From DATARH01 sp050246595 (lineage in GTDB: Bacteria > Pseudomonadota > Alphaproteobacteria > ATCC43930 > CGMCC-115725): 60,036 bases of DNA. The stretch lies in assembly GCA_050246595.1 (NCBI GenBank), contig JBFWVT010000027.1, positions 1-60,036 on the forward strand, in the 5' to 3' direction. A model generated the notes under the pieces. The model did not search any database, was not told the origin of the DNA, and worked only from the letters and a program-made list of their open reading frames with translations. Shown here in pieces: positions 51,437 to 59,589 of this stretch. Both the position numbers and the translations under genes were made by a program. Each line of letters begins with the position of its first letter. The first letter of the stretch is position 1.

Positions 51437-51769
51437 CTATGCTCCGGCGGAATCTTTCGCCAGCGCAACCAGGGCCCGCAGATAGGCGTCGCCGTTCTCC
51501 GGGAAATGCTCGATCCCGATGCGCGACCGGTAGACGTTGGCGCGCTCCGCGAATTCCTCCATGACGTCGAACTCGCCGAGCCAGTTCAGGATCGCGAGAT
51601 ACTCGGTATAGGCCGGCGACCCGCGCAGGGCGCGCACCTCGTCGGCCAGTCTGTGCAGGAGCCTGGCCGCTGCGGCGCTTTCCGTATCGGCCGGGTTCTC
51701 GCCGAATTTCCTGAGCCGCCAGTCCGCGGCGCGCTCCAGCTCCTCCGCCTCGATCGGATCGTCAGCCAT
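51437..51769 (-). CDS. Small helical protein of unknown function
   Basis: This 110-residue, mostly helical, acidic protein starts MADDPIEAEELERAADWRLR and shows AAAARLLHRLADEVRALRGS and YLAILNWLGEFDVMEEFAER. Codon use matches the genome, and a GAGG site precedes ATG 51769. I recognise no family. It lies convergent with pepN. Confidence 0.6.
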   Translation of the reverse strand: MADDPIEAEELERAADWRLRKFGENPADTESAAAARLLHRLADEVRALRGSPAYTEYLAILNWLGEFDVMEEFAERANVYRSRIGIEHFPENGDAYLRALVALAKDSAGA

Positions 51770-51858
51770 TCAGCGCCTCGAATGACGGAAGGAGCCCGTC
51801 CCGAGCCGGCCTGTTCCGGCCCGAAACAGGCTTCGCAAATCCCGTTCCAATGGTCCGG

Positions 51859-52038
51859 TCAGACGACGGGCGGCCCGCGCCGACGCATCAGCCCCATGAC
51901 GAGAGCGACCACGAAGATAATCAGGAAGATAAAGAACAGCACCTGCGCGATACCGGCCGCCGTCGAGGCGACCCCGCCAAACCCGAACAGACCGGCGATG
52001 ATCGCGATCACGAGAAAGACTAGAGCCCAATACAGCAT
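51859..52038 (-). CDS. DUF1328/YtjA-like small membrane protein
   Basis: This 59-residue protein starts at ATG 52038 with GGAG six bases upstream. It begins MLYWALVFLVIAIIAGLFGF and continues GGVASTAAGIAQVLFFIFLI, then a third hydrophobic part and a basic tail MRRRGPP. This is the two-helix pattern of the DUF1328/YtjA family, common in alphaproteobacteria and often linked to envelope stress. The role is unknown. Confidence 0.82.
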   Translation of the reverse strand: MLYWALVFLVIAIIAGLFGFGGVASTAAGIAQVLFFIFLIIFVVALVMGLMRRRGPPVV

Positions 52039-52214
52039 TGCGTTCTCCGCTCACTGCGCCGCCCTGGAACGCCATTTGGTTGCAGGGCCATCCTGGCGAA
52101 GAAACAGAGAGGGTTGCAAACCGGTTCCGGCAATGCGGTTATCTGATCTCATTTGACCTATGCGAAAGTGCCGGGCCGCCCCTCGGCAGCAGCATGACCT
52201 TGCGCCGATCGACC

Positions 52215-53309
52215 TCACGCGCTGCCGCCCTCGACGTCGTGGCCCTCGGCGCGCCAGCGCAGCATGCCGCCGGTCAGGTTTGCGACATCCCGAAACCCGG
52301 CCTGTTGCAGGATCGTCGTGGCCTGAGCCGAGCGGCTGCCGGCCCGGCACACCGCGACGACCGGCCGGTCTTGCGACAATTCGCCGGCGCGCTCGGCCAA
52401 TTCGCCGAGCGGGACCAGCAATGCGCCGTCTATATGGCCCAGCGGCCCGGTGAACTCGTCGGGTTCGCGCACATCGACGATCTGCACCTGACCGAGGCAC
52501 TCGGCGCGGGCTTCTTCGAGCCCGTGCGGATCGATCTCCCACAACCCGGCAAAGCTGTAGCGCAGATGCGCCCAGCCCGGCTCGGCGAGCGGGTCGGCGC
52601 CGGATTCGGCCCCGTCCGGACGGCCGCAGCGCAGATTGGCCGGTACCGCGACATCGATCATCTTCGGGTGCGCCAGCCGCAGGTTCCGCATATAGCCGGC
52701 AAAGTCGTTAAGACCGATCTCGCCGCCGAGGCGCGGGTTGAAGCGGCGCTCCTCGGCGACGCTGGTCGCGCTGAGGCCGCGATAATCGTGCGCCGGGTAC
52801 AGCAGACACTCGTCGGGCAATGTGAATATCTGCTCGTGCACCGAGCGGTACATCGCTGCCGGATCGCCCTGCTGGAAATCGGTCCGGCCGCTGCCGCGGA
52901 TCAGCAGGCAATCGCCGGTAAAGGCCATGCCGTGATCGTCGAGGACATAGGTCAGGCAACTGTCGGTGTGACCGGGGGTGGCGCGCACCAGCAGCCGCCG
53001 CCCGCCGAATGTCACGATATCGTCCTGCCCCAGATAGCGGTCGGCCCCGTCGGCACCGCTCGCTTTTGCCAGCATGATCTTGCTGCCGGCGCGCTGCCGC
53101 AGCAGCCAGGCGCCGGTCACATGGTCGGCGTGAACATGGGTTTCGAGTGTCGCGATCAGGTTCAGACCGAGTTCGCCGAGCAATGCCGCGTCGCGCCGCA
53201 CCTGCTCGAACACCGGATCGATCAGCACCGCCGCGCCGCTCGCCTTGTCCCCCAGCAGATAGGTGTAGGTCGAGGATTGCGGATCGAACAACTGTCGGAA
53301 AATCAGCAT
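52215..53309 (-). CDS. Persulfide dioxygenase-rhodanese fusion
   Basis: This 364-residue protein has an N-terminal metallo-beta-lactamase domain of the ETHE1/persulfide dioxygenase type: ETHVHADHVTGAWLLRQR with the metal-binding His/Asp, ATPGHTDSCLTYVLDDH, FTGDCLLIRGSGRTDFQQGD and LYPAHDYRG. It is followed by a rhodanese domain (about 265-360) with the active Cys in VCRAGSRSAQA. The first domain oxidises glutathione persulfide to sulfite; the second can move sulfane sulfur, together making thiosulfate or detoxifying sulfide. ATG 53309 (second of two adjacent ATGs) has the better spaced GGAGG. It is divergent from moaA. Confidence 0.9.
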   Translation of the reverse strand: MLIFRQLFDPQSSTYTYLLGDKASGAAVLIDPVFEQVRRDAALLGELGLNLIATLETHVHADHVTGAWLLRQRAGSKIMLAKASGADGADRYLGQDDIVTFGGRRLLVRATPGHTDSCLTYVLDDHGMAFTGDCLLIRGSGRTDFQQGDPAAMYRSVHEQIFTLPDECLLYPAHDYRGLSATSVAEERRFNPRLGGEIGLNDFAGYMRNLRLAHPKMIDVAVPANLRCGRPDGAESGADPLAEPGWAHLRYSFAGLWEIDPHGLEEARAECLGQVQIVDVREPDEFTGPLGHIDGALLVPLGELAERAGELSQDRPVVAVCRAGSRSAQATTILQQAGFRDVANLTGGMLRWRAEGHDVEGGSA

Positions 53310-53636
53310 CATGCCCTCCCTGCCCCCGCCGGCTTGTGACCCCATGCCTGGATATGCCGCCGGTCGAAGGCAACAGTATGACGCAGATCGGCACGGCACG
53401 CTCGGCACACTGGCCATGATCCGCAGCCTCCGCGGATTGTGCCGCCGGTTTCCGGGTTTATCGCAATGCGATCGCCACCCATAATCGGACCGGCTCTTTG
53501 AGCAAAGCCGAAGGGGGGCGACACCGCCGTGCCGCAAGCCTATATAAGCGTTGACGCCATAAGCGTTGATGCCCTTGGCGAGACACATCGGGCGAGGCGG
53601 CGACCCCGGCCGGATTCGAGAGACGCGATTGCCGAT
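53310..53636. other. Divergent promoter region upstream of moaA
   Basis: This gap of 327 bases lies between divergent genes. It contains a 15-base tandem duplication, ATAAGCGTTGAYGCC, at 53544-53558 and 53559-53573. A TATATA near 53541-53546 could be a -10 element, but no good -35 accompanies it. I do not see a molybdenum-cofactor riboswitch that I could defend. Confidence 0.4.
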
Positions 53637-54629
53637 ATGATCGACCCGTTTGGACGCACCATCACCTATCTGCGCGTATCGGTCACCGATCGCTGCGACT
53701 TCCGCTGCGTCTACTGCATGGCGGAAGAGATGAATTTTCTGCCGAAAAAAGAGCTGCTGACGCTCGAAGAACTCGACCGGGTGTGCAGCGCCTTTGTGCG
53801 GCTCGGGGTCAAGAAGCTGCGCCTGACCGGCGGCGAACCGCTGGTGCGCCGCGACATCATGACCCTGTTCCGCTCGCTGGGACGGCACCTTGAGACCGGC
53901 GCGCTCGACGAGCTGACCCTGACGACAAACGGCAGCCAGCTTGCCCGCTACGCCGACGAATTGCGCGAGGCCGGCGTGCGCCGGGTCAATGTCTCGGTCG
54001 ATACGCTCGATGCGGAGAAATTCACCGCGATTACAAGGCGCGGCCGGCTCGATCAGGTGCTCGACGGTCTCGCCGCCGCAAAGCGGGCCGGGCTCGCGGT
54101 CAAGATCAACACGGTCGCGCTGCGCGGCGTCAACGAGGACGAACTCGACGATCTCGTCGCCTGGTGCGGCGACGAGGGGTTCGATCTCGTCATCATCGAG
54201 GTCATGCCGATGGGCGATATCGGCGGCGAGAACCGGCTCGACCAGTATCTGCCGCTCTCGGTGGTGCGCGCCCGGTTGCAGCGGCGCTGGACCCTTGACG
54301 AAACCGACTATCGCACCGGCGGACCGGCGCGTTATGCGACCGTGCGCGAGACCGGCAGGCGGCTCGGTTTTATCACGCCGCTGACCCATAATTTCTGCGA
54401 AAGCTGCAACCGGGTGCGGCTGACCTGCACCGGCACGCTGTATATGTGCCTGGGACAGGAGGACGCGGCCGATCTGCGCACGCCGCTGCGCCAGTCGGAG
54501 GGCGACGAGGCGGTCGAGGCGGCGATCCGCGAGGCGATCGCGCGCAAGCCGAAAGGCCACGATTTCATCATCGACCGCCGCCACAATCGGCCGTCGGTGT
54601 CGCGCCACATGAGCGTCACCGGCGGGTGA
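53637..54629 (+). CDS. moaA: GTP 3',8-cyclase (molybdenum cofactor synthesis)
   Basis: This 330-residue radical-SAM enzyme starts cofactor synthesis from GTP. The N-terminal 4Fe-4S site is in SVTDRCDFRCVYCMAEEMNF, the SAM-binding GGEP is in LRLTGGEPLVRRDIMTLF, and the C-terminal cluster is in THNFCESCNRVRLTCTGTLY with a later Cys (MCLGQ). ATG 53637 gives the normal length; the frame is open from GTG 53529 through the ISVDAISVDA duplication, but that part does not resemble MoaA. It is followed closely by nadK. Confidence 0.94.
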   Translation: MIDPFGRTITYLRVSVTDRCDFRCVYCMAEEMNFLPKKELLTLEELDRVCSAFVRLGVKKLRLTGGEPLVRRDIMTLFRSLGRHLETGALDELTLTTNGSQLARYADELREAGVRRVNVSVDTLDAEKFTAITRRGRLDQVLDGLAAAKRAGLAVKINTVALRGVNEDELDDLVAWCGDEGFDLVIIEVMPMGDIGGENRLDQYLPLSVVRARLQRRWTLDETDYRTGGPARYATVRETGRRLGFITPLTHNFCESCNRVRLTCTGTLYMCLGQEDAADLRTPLRQSEGDEAVEAAIREAIARKPKGHDFIIDRRHNRPSVSRHMSVTGG

Positions 54630-54658
54630 GTCGCGCAAGGCCGGCGGACTGCCGGGCG

Positions 54659-55420
54659 ATGCCGGTTGCGGCGTTTGCCGCCTCGGAGGCCGAGGCGGCG
54701 CAGCTTGCGCTGCGCGATCTGCGCGAGCGCTACGGCACCTTCGACCCGCGTGACGCCGACGTGATCGTGCCGCTCGGCGGCGATGGGTTCATGCTCGAAA
54801 CGCTGCACCGTTTTGTCGGCAGCGGCAAACCGGTGTTCGGTATGCACCGGGGCAGCGTCGGGTTCCTGATGAACTCGTACCGGCTCGACGGTCTCTACGA
54901 TCGCCTCGCGGCGGCAACACCGGTCGAGTTGCACCCGCTCGAAATGATGGCCCGGCGGATCGACGGAACCGTGCACCGGGCGATCGCCTTTAACGAGGTC
55001 TCGCTGCTGCGCGAGACGCGCCAAGCGGCCAAATTGCGGGTCACGGTCGATGACGTGGTCCGGCTCGAAGAATTGATGGCCGACGGTATTCTGCTTTCAA
55101 CCCCGGTCGGCAGCACCGCCTATAATCTGTCGGCGCACGGACCGATCATCCCGCTCGGCGCCGGCATCCTGGCGCTGACCCCGATCAGCGCCTTCCGCCC
55201 GCGTCGCTGGCGCGGCGCGCTCCTGCCGCACGGCGTTCAGGTACGCATCGACGCGCTCGAAACCGCAAAGCGCCCGGTCAGCGCCGTCGCCGACTTCACC
55301 GAGGTGCGCGACATCGTCTCGGTCGAAATCCATGAGAACCGCGATATCGGCATGACCGCGCTGTTCGACGGCGAAGCCAATCTCGAAGAGCGGGTGTTCA
55401 AGGAACAGTTTTTGAGCTGA
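54659..55420 (+). CDS. nadK: NAD kinase
   Basis: This protein of about 253 residues makes NADP from NAD. The phosphate-binding GGDGFMLETLH (about residues 41-51), KPVFGMHRGSVGFLMNSYRL, and the NE/D block TPVGSTAYNLSAHGPIIPLG are intact. ATG 54659 starts MPVAAFAASEAEAAQ, which aligns with other NAD kinases. A GTG at 54626 in the same frame overlaps the moaA stop (GTGA) and would allow coupling, adding 11 residues. Confidence 0.92.
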   Translation: MPVAAFAASEAEAAQLALRDLRERYGTFDPRDADVIVPLGGDGFMLETLHRFVGSGKPVFGMHRGSVGFLMNSYRLDGLYDRLAAATPVELHPLEMMARRIDGTVHRAIAFNEVSLLRETRQAAKLRVTVDDVVRLEELMADGILLSTPVGSTAYNLSAHGPIIPLGAGILALTPISAFRPRRWRGALLPHGVQVRIDALETAKRPVSAVADFTEVRDIVSVEIHENRDIGMTALFDGEANLEERVFKEQFLS

Positions 55421-55430
55421 TCCACGTTTG

Positions 55431-55556
55431 GCCCCTCACCCTGTCCCTCTCCCCGCAAACGGGAAGAGGGAACCCCGCTGAATCAACCATTCCGCTTCGA
55501 GATTGAGCCGGGGCACAGCCGCCTCTCTCCCTCTCCCCGCCTGCGGGGTGAGGGGC
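55431..55556. repeat. CCCTCTCCCC-type inverted repeat, family D
   Basis: CCCTCACCCTGTCCCTCTCC, GCAAACGGGAAGAGGG, then CTCTCCCTCTCCCCGCCTGC and GGGGTGAGGGGCG form nested hairpins. It lies between the convergent nadK and PNPOx-like genes. It resembles the units at 23217-23344 and 36174-36315. Confidence 0.5.
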
Positions 55557-55575
55557 GCTTTTGCCGGGAGGGGCA

Positions 55576-56013
55576 TCACTCCAGATTGAGCGGCGCGCCG
55601 TCGAGATCCTCGGCGCGTTCGACCGCGATCAGCACGGCGTAGCCGGTCTTGTTCGGGTCGCGGTCCTTTTCGGGCTGGACCAGCCGACGCCAGACTTCCT
55701 CGTAGACCGGGCCGGATTTGTGGATCGCCGCGCTGCCGTAGAACCGGGCGATGCCGCCTTTCGGCAGGATGCCCTCCTCGCGCAGTTGCGGCTTGCGGAA
55801 ATAGACCGTCAGCTTTGTGCCGTCCTTCAGATTGGCGCTGGTCGAACCCTTGCCGCGTTCCCACAAGGCGAGGTGCTCGTCGTCATAGACCATCGTGCCG
55901 CCGCGCGGCGTGATCTGCGCAAACCCGTTGGGCAATACCGAGCCGACCAGGCAGACATGCGCCGGGAACGCCGTGTCGATGTGCGGCTGCAACAGTTTCG
56001 GGATTTTCGCCAT
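55576..56013 (-). CDS. Pyridoxamine 5'-phosphate oxidase-like FMN-binding protein
   Basis: This 145-residue split-barrel protein shows HVCLVGSVLPNGFAQITPRG, MVYDDEHLALWERGKGSTSA, and KLTVYFRKPQLREEGILPKG. Members bind FMN or related cofactors; a real PNP oxidase role is unlikely at this length. GGAGGG precedes ATG 56013. It is the last gene of the minus-strand group that starts near 59534, with a 70-base gap to the oxygenase gene. Confidence 0.8.
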   Translation of the reverse strand: MAKIPKLLQPHIDTAFPAHVCLVGSVLPNGFAQITPRGGTMVYDDEHLALWERGKGSTSANLKDGTKLTVYFRKPQLREEGILPKGGIARFYGSAAIHKSGPVYEEVWRRLVQPEKDRDPNKTGYAVLIAVERAEDLDGAPLNLE

Positions 56014-56083
56014 CGCTTTCCTCCCTGCCCTCGGAACCTCATCCCGGCGGAGGCCGGGATGACGCTGGTTTTACGGTCTGCGC

Positions 56084-57121
56084 CTATCGGCTCTCGCGCA
56101 ACTTGCCGGGATCGATCGTCGCGCCGTAATTCGTGTTGAGCCACCACACCCGGTATTCGCCGTAGGTGATCGGCGGATAGCGAGGCGGATTATCCGGACC
56201 AACGCAGGTCGGCAGGCATTCGATCGGCCAGTCGATATGCGGCGTATAGAAAAACGGCGTCGAATAGCGGTGCCGGTCGGTCAGGTTGATCGCGAGATGC
56301 TGCGTCGACAGAAACCGGTCGTTGGTCCAGCGCTTGCACATATCGCCAGCATTGATGACAAACGAGCCGGGAATGCGCGGCGCCTTGATCCAGCCGCGTC
56401 CTTGCGGCCGGATATACAATCCTTCGACATTGGCCTGCGGCAGCACGGTAAAGAAATTCGCGTCGGTATGCGGCGCCAACCCGAACTGGTTGTCGCGATA
56501 GCGGGTCGGCGGGAAATGCGACAGGCGCAGCACGCATTGCGCATCGGCAAAGGCCCGGCCGAAATAATCCGGCTTCAGGTCGAGCGAAGTCGCGAAGACC
56601 GGCAGCAGCCTCCGCGAAAACCCTTCCATCGCTTCCCAGTAGCCGAGCAGAAACTCGCGAAAACCGGGCAGGTTGTCGGGCCATTTGTTCGGTTCGCGGA
56701 ACAGCCTGCCGGCCAGCACCTCGGGGTCGTCCGCGGCGCGCTCGCGATCCATAAAAAACGCTTCGTTCAGATCGGGCTGGTCGTTGGCATTGACCTCCGA
56801 AGTCTTGATCGAATACTTCCCCAATGGCAGATATCCGGTAAATCCGCTGCCCTTGCCGCGCGCCGTCGCGGTCTTGAGTTTCTCCGCCATCGGCAATGCG
56901 TGGAAGCGGCGCGCTTGCTCAACGATGCCGTCGGTCAGTTCGGGCGCGATGCCGTGAGCGACGACGATCAGAAACCCGATGTTTTCGAGCGCATCTCGCA
57001 ACTGTGCAGCGACGCGCGCCAGCGCCCCGGCCTCGCCGCGCATATACCCGCCCAGATCGACGACCGGAAATTCATCGCTTCGTGCCGCGCGCAGCATGTC
57101 GAGGGTAATTGGGGCGCTCAT
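56084..57121 (-). CDS. Isopenicillin N synthase-like Fe(II)-dependent oxygenase
   Basis: This 345-residue enzyme has an N-terminal DIOX_N part (FPVVDLGGYMRGEAGALARV) and a double-stranded beta-helix core. Iron ligands are His and Asp in FGLAPHTDANFFTVLPQ and His in LSTQHLAINLTDRHRYSTPF; the RYS there is the usual RxS co-substrate motif. Such enzymes oxidise diverse small molecules with O2 and often 2-oxoglutarate; this substrate is unknown. ATG 57121 is two bases from the stop of the TauD-like gene, so the two oxygenases are made together. Confidence 0.88.
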   Translation of the reverse strand: MSAPITLDMLRAARSDEFPVVDLGGYMRGEAGALARVAAQLRDALENIGFLIVVAHGIAPELTDGIVEQARRFHALPMAEKLKTATARGKGSGFTGYLPLGKYSIKTSEVNANDQPDLNEAFFMDRERAADDPEVLAGRLFREPNKWPDNLPGFREFLLGYWEAMEGFSRRLLPVFATSLDLKPDYFGRAFADAQCVLRLSHFPPTRYRDNQFGLAPHTDANFFTVLPQANVEGLYIRPQGRGWIKAPRIPGSFVINAGDMCKRWTNDRFLSTQHLAINLTDRHRYSTPFFYTPHIDWPIECLPTCVGPDNPPRYPPITYGEYRVWWLNTNYGATIDPGKLRESR

Positions 57122-57123
57122 GC

Positions 57124-58011
57124 TCAGGCGGCCTCCTCCAAAGTCGAGCCGATATCGCGCACCGTGACCCGGCGCAGATCGCGCACCCGGCTTTCGTCGA
57201 AATGCCGTCCCCGGTGCATTGTGCAGCGATTGTCCCAGATCACCAGATCGCCCTCGCGCCAGTCGTGGCGGTACACGAATTCCCGCCGCGTCGCGTGTTC
57301 GATCAGATCGCGCAGCAGCAGCCGTCCGTCGGGCAGCGGCCGGCCGACAATCTCCGAGGCGTGCGCGGCAATATAGAGCGTCTTGCGCCCGGACCCCGGA
57401 TGGGTGCGCACGACGCGCTGCGGCACCGGCGGCAGCGCGTTCTTCTCGCCGAACAGCAGGTCGGTGAACCCGAGCTGCGCGCGCGACCAGGCGATATCGT
57501 GCAGCGCGACCAGATTGGCGATCTCGGTCTTTATCGCCTCCGGCAAGGCGTCGTGGGCGGCGCGCAGATCGGCGAATTCGGTCTCGCCGGCGCCGAGCGG
57601 GCTCGGACCCGGCACGCAGTGCGCGTAGAGCATCGACAGCATCGCCGGCACGCGGCGAAACGAGCCGTCGGTATGCCACAGCCGGTTGCCGAGCTGGTCG
57701 AAGCGGCGCGGGTCGTCGCGCCCGCGCAGCCGGTTCTGCTCGTCGAGATTGGAGATATCCGACATCTCGGGCCGCAATCGCCTGACGACATCGGCGCGGC
57801 CGCTGCGCGGCAATTCCAGCTCGCCGAAATGCCGCGCGAACGCCATCTGGCGCTCGTCGTCGAGACCCTGGTCGCGCAGCACCAGCACCGCATAGCGGTC
57901 GATCGCCTGGCCGAGCGCCCGCACCGTCTCCGCATCGAGCTTCCGTCCGGCCTCGACACCGCGGACCTCGCCGGCAAACAGCGGATGCAGTTGACGAATG
58001 TCGATGCTCAT
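57124..58011 (-). CDS. TauD/TfdA family Fe(II)/2-oxoglutarate dioxygenase
   Basis: This 295-residue dioxygenase has the metal site RLWHTDGSFRRVPAMLSMLY (HxD) and the distal His with the 2-oxoglutarate Arg in DNRCTMHRGRHF followed by the RRVTVR part. Other blocks are AVLVLRDQGLDDERQMAFAR and HDWREGDLVIWDN. The family includes taurine and 2,4-D dioxygenases; the substrate is not evident. The start is ATG 58011. The stop of the DUF4279 gene lies two bases before it. Confidence 0.88.
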   Translation of the reverse strand: MSIDIRQLHPLFAGEVRGVEAGRKLDAETVRALGQAIDRYAVLVLRDQGLDDERQMAFARHFGELELPRSGRADVVRRLRPEMSDISNLDEQNRLRGRDDPRRFDQLGNRLWHTDGSFRRVPAMLSMLYAHCVPGPSPLGAGETEFADLRAAHDALPEAIKTEIANLVALHDIAWSRAQLGFTDLLFGEKNALPPVPQRVVRTHPGSGRKTLYIAAHASEIVGRPLPDGRLLLRDLIEHATRREFVYRHDWREGDLVIWDNRCTMHRGRHFDESRVRDLRRVTVRDIGSTLEEAA

Positions 58012-58012
58012 G

Positions 58013-58486
58013 TCACCCCCAATCCGGAAAGGTTTCGACTGAAAAAGCCAACCGCAAATCAACAAACTTACCGAGAATTTTCCAATCCAACTCGTCTCCT
58101 AGGTTTTGATCCCCGGGCAACATCAAATAGAGCTGCGCCGTGCCTCCGCTGTCATTTATCTCCAGAAAAAACTCTCTTGCCGGTAAAAGGCGTTCCAAAA
58201 TAGAATCGATCTGGCTGGCAAACCCCTTGTTACTCTTATATCGGAACACATAGTTCCAACGACTTATTTGATGAGTTCCCGGCAGCGGCCTGCCTTTCGG
58301 GGTGAACCGGGGTTCACCGGCTTTCCAGGACCGATACGGCTTGATCCCGAGCGCCGCGGTCACAAGACCGGGATCGATGTTCGGGTGATGGATCAGCAGC
58401 ACAATTTCGAACCGCTTTGCAGGGGCGCTAACGCCGTTGTCGTCGTGATCGGCCGGGCCGTCCCGGTCCGGTGTAATCTCCGGCAT
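58013..58486 (-). CDS. DUF4279-type protein, possible immunity protein
   Basis: This protein of about 157 residues starts at one of several Met codons (58486, 58495 or 58513). The core KRFEIVLLIHHPNIDPGLVT, ALGIKPYRSWKAGEPRFTPK, ISRWNYVFRYKSNKGFASQI and AREFFLEINDSGGTAQLYLM matches DUF4279 as I know it. The C-terminal half is visibly less GC-rich than its neighbours. It overlaps the 3' end of the toxin-like tail ORF on the same strand, the arrangement expected of an immunity gene. The role is inferred from context only. Confidence 0.6.
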   Translation of the reverse strand: MPEITPDRDGPADHDDNGVSAPAKRFEIVLLIHHPNIDPGLVTAALGIKPYRSWKAGEPRFTPKGRPLPGTHQISRWNYVFRYKSNKGFASQIDSILERLLPAREFFLEINDSGGTAQLYLMLPGDQNLGDELDWKILGKFVDLRLAFSVETFPDWG

Positions 58487-58661
58487 GGCCTTCATTGGTC
58501 CAGGTCCCGTCATGCGGATGGTACACCCAAACATTGTCGTCGGGATCGATGTAAACGCTGTCTCTCCCTCGCAGATTCAGATCGCGCTTGATGAATCTGT
58601 GATCGTCGGACCACTCCGTTTCGTTGATCGGTCTGGACCCGGTCGGCGGCCTGGAGCGCAT
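58428..58661 (-). pseudogene. C-terminal tail of a polymorphic toxin-like protein
   Basis: This frame of 77 codons reads NETEWSDDHRFIKRDLNLRG, RDSVYIDPDDNVWVYHPHDG, TWTNEGHAGDYTGPGRPGR, which looks like the end of a secreted or Rhs-type toxin. I know the pattern of a D-Y/V-IDPD-NV-W-DG-WTN-G tail ending in Gly/Arg-rich residues from such proteins. The upstream delivery part is missing, since an unrelated enzyme gene ends 12 bases before it. No ribosome site precedes the ATG. It is most likely a relic or a cassette left by recombination. Confidence 0.4.
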
Positions 58662-58673
58662 CGGCGGAGGTCG

Positions 58674-59534
58674 TCACAGCCGCGACCGTATATATTCCGC
58701 GACCGCCTCCACCAGCCCGGTGAGATCGGCCCGCAATCGGTCGAAACCGGGCAGTTTTTCGAGCGTCTTCTGGTCCATATACAGCGAGCGGTCGACCTCG
58801 ATCTGCAAAGAGTGCCGATTGGCGGCCGGACGCCCCTGCCGCCGCACGATCTCGACCCCTTTGTATCCCTCGTTGATCCGGACATCGTAGCCGAGACCGC
58901 GCAGAAATCGGGCGACGAACTCGGTGAAATCCCGCTCGCAGGTCGTGCCGTCGCGGTCGCCGAGGACAAAATCCCCGTGCTCGCCGCGCCGCCCGAGGAG
59001 GCGGTTTCCGTAGGACGGCATCGAGTGGCAGTTGATGTGCCAGACCGCGCCGAATTCGCGGTGCAGCCTGTCGACGCTGTCGTCGAGAACGCGGTGATAC
59101 GGCGCGTGATAGCGCTCGATGCGGGCGAGGACATCCTCGGGTTCGAGCTTGCTGTCGTAAATCGGTATGCCGGGCCGGGCGTGCCGGCGCACGAGCCCGA
59201 CCCGCGTCACCGGCCGCGGTGTCAGGGGCGGCGGCAGCGGCCGCGCCAGGATCGCCGGATCAAGATCGTCGGCGGCCCGGTTCGCGTCGATATAGCTGCG
59301 CGGAAACAGCGCCGCGATCAGTGTCGCGCCGTGCGCAGGGGCGGCGTCGTAGAGCTGGTCGACATAGGCGTCCTCGGCGCGGCGCAGCACCGGCAGCGGG
59401 CAGCGATAGGCGAATTCCTCGGGATAGACGGCGCCGCTATGCGGCGAGTCCAGGACCAGCGGCACCGCGTCGCGCTGCGGATCGCGACGCAGAACGACAC
59501 CCGGCATTTCCAGCCCTGTCGCGGTTTTTGCCAT
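58674..59534 (-). CDS. N-formylglutamate amidohydrolase
   Basis: This 286-residue zinc enzyme releases glutamate from N-formylglutamate, a histidine breakdown product, or a related N-formyl/N-carbamoyl amino acid. Signatures are LVLDSPHSGAVYPEEFAYRC, SYIDANRAADDLDP, and INCHSMPSYGNRL with a metal-type His. ATG 59534 abuts a GGAGGG run. ATG 59507 (MPGVVLRRD) has an AGGG site at better spacing and may be the real start. No other histidine-utilisation (hut) genes are in view. Confidence 0.85.
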   Translation of the reverse strand: MAKTATGLEMPGVVLRRDPQRDAVPLVLDSPHSGAVYPEEFAYRCPLPVLRRAEDAYVDQLYDAAPAHGATLIAALFPRSYIDANRAADDLDPAILARPLPPPLTPRPVTRVGLVRRHARPGIPIYDSKLEPEDVLARIERYHAPYHRVLDDSVDRLHREFGAVWHINCHSMPSYGNRLLGRRGEHGDFVLGDRDGTTCERDFTEFVARFLRGLGYDVRINEGYKGVEIVRRQGRPAANRHSLQIEVDRSLYMDQKTLEKLPGFDRLRADLTGLVEAVAEYIRSRL

Positions 59535-59589
59535 CCCTCCATGTACCCGACGCCGCGAAGGCGCGGCAAGCGGTGCGGCTTTTCGGTAC

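Noticed and set aside
53394..53640. Molybdenum-cofactor riboswitch before moaA
   Set aside because: The position is right, but I could not recognise the conserved helices or bases of the motif. A covariance-model search would decide.
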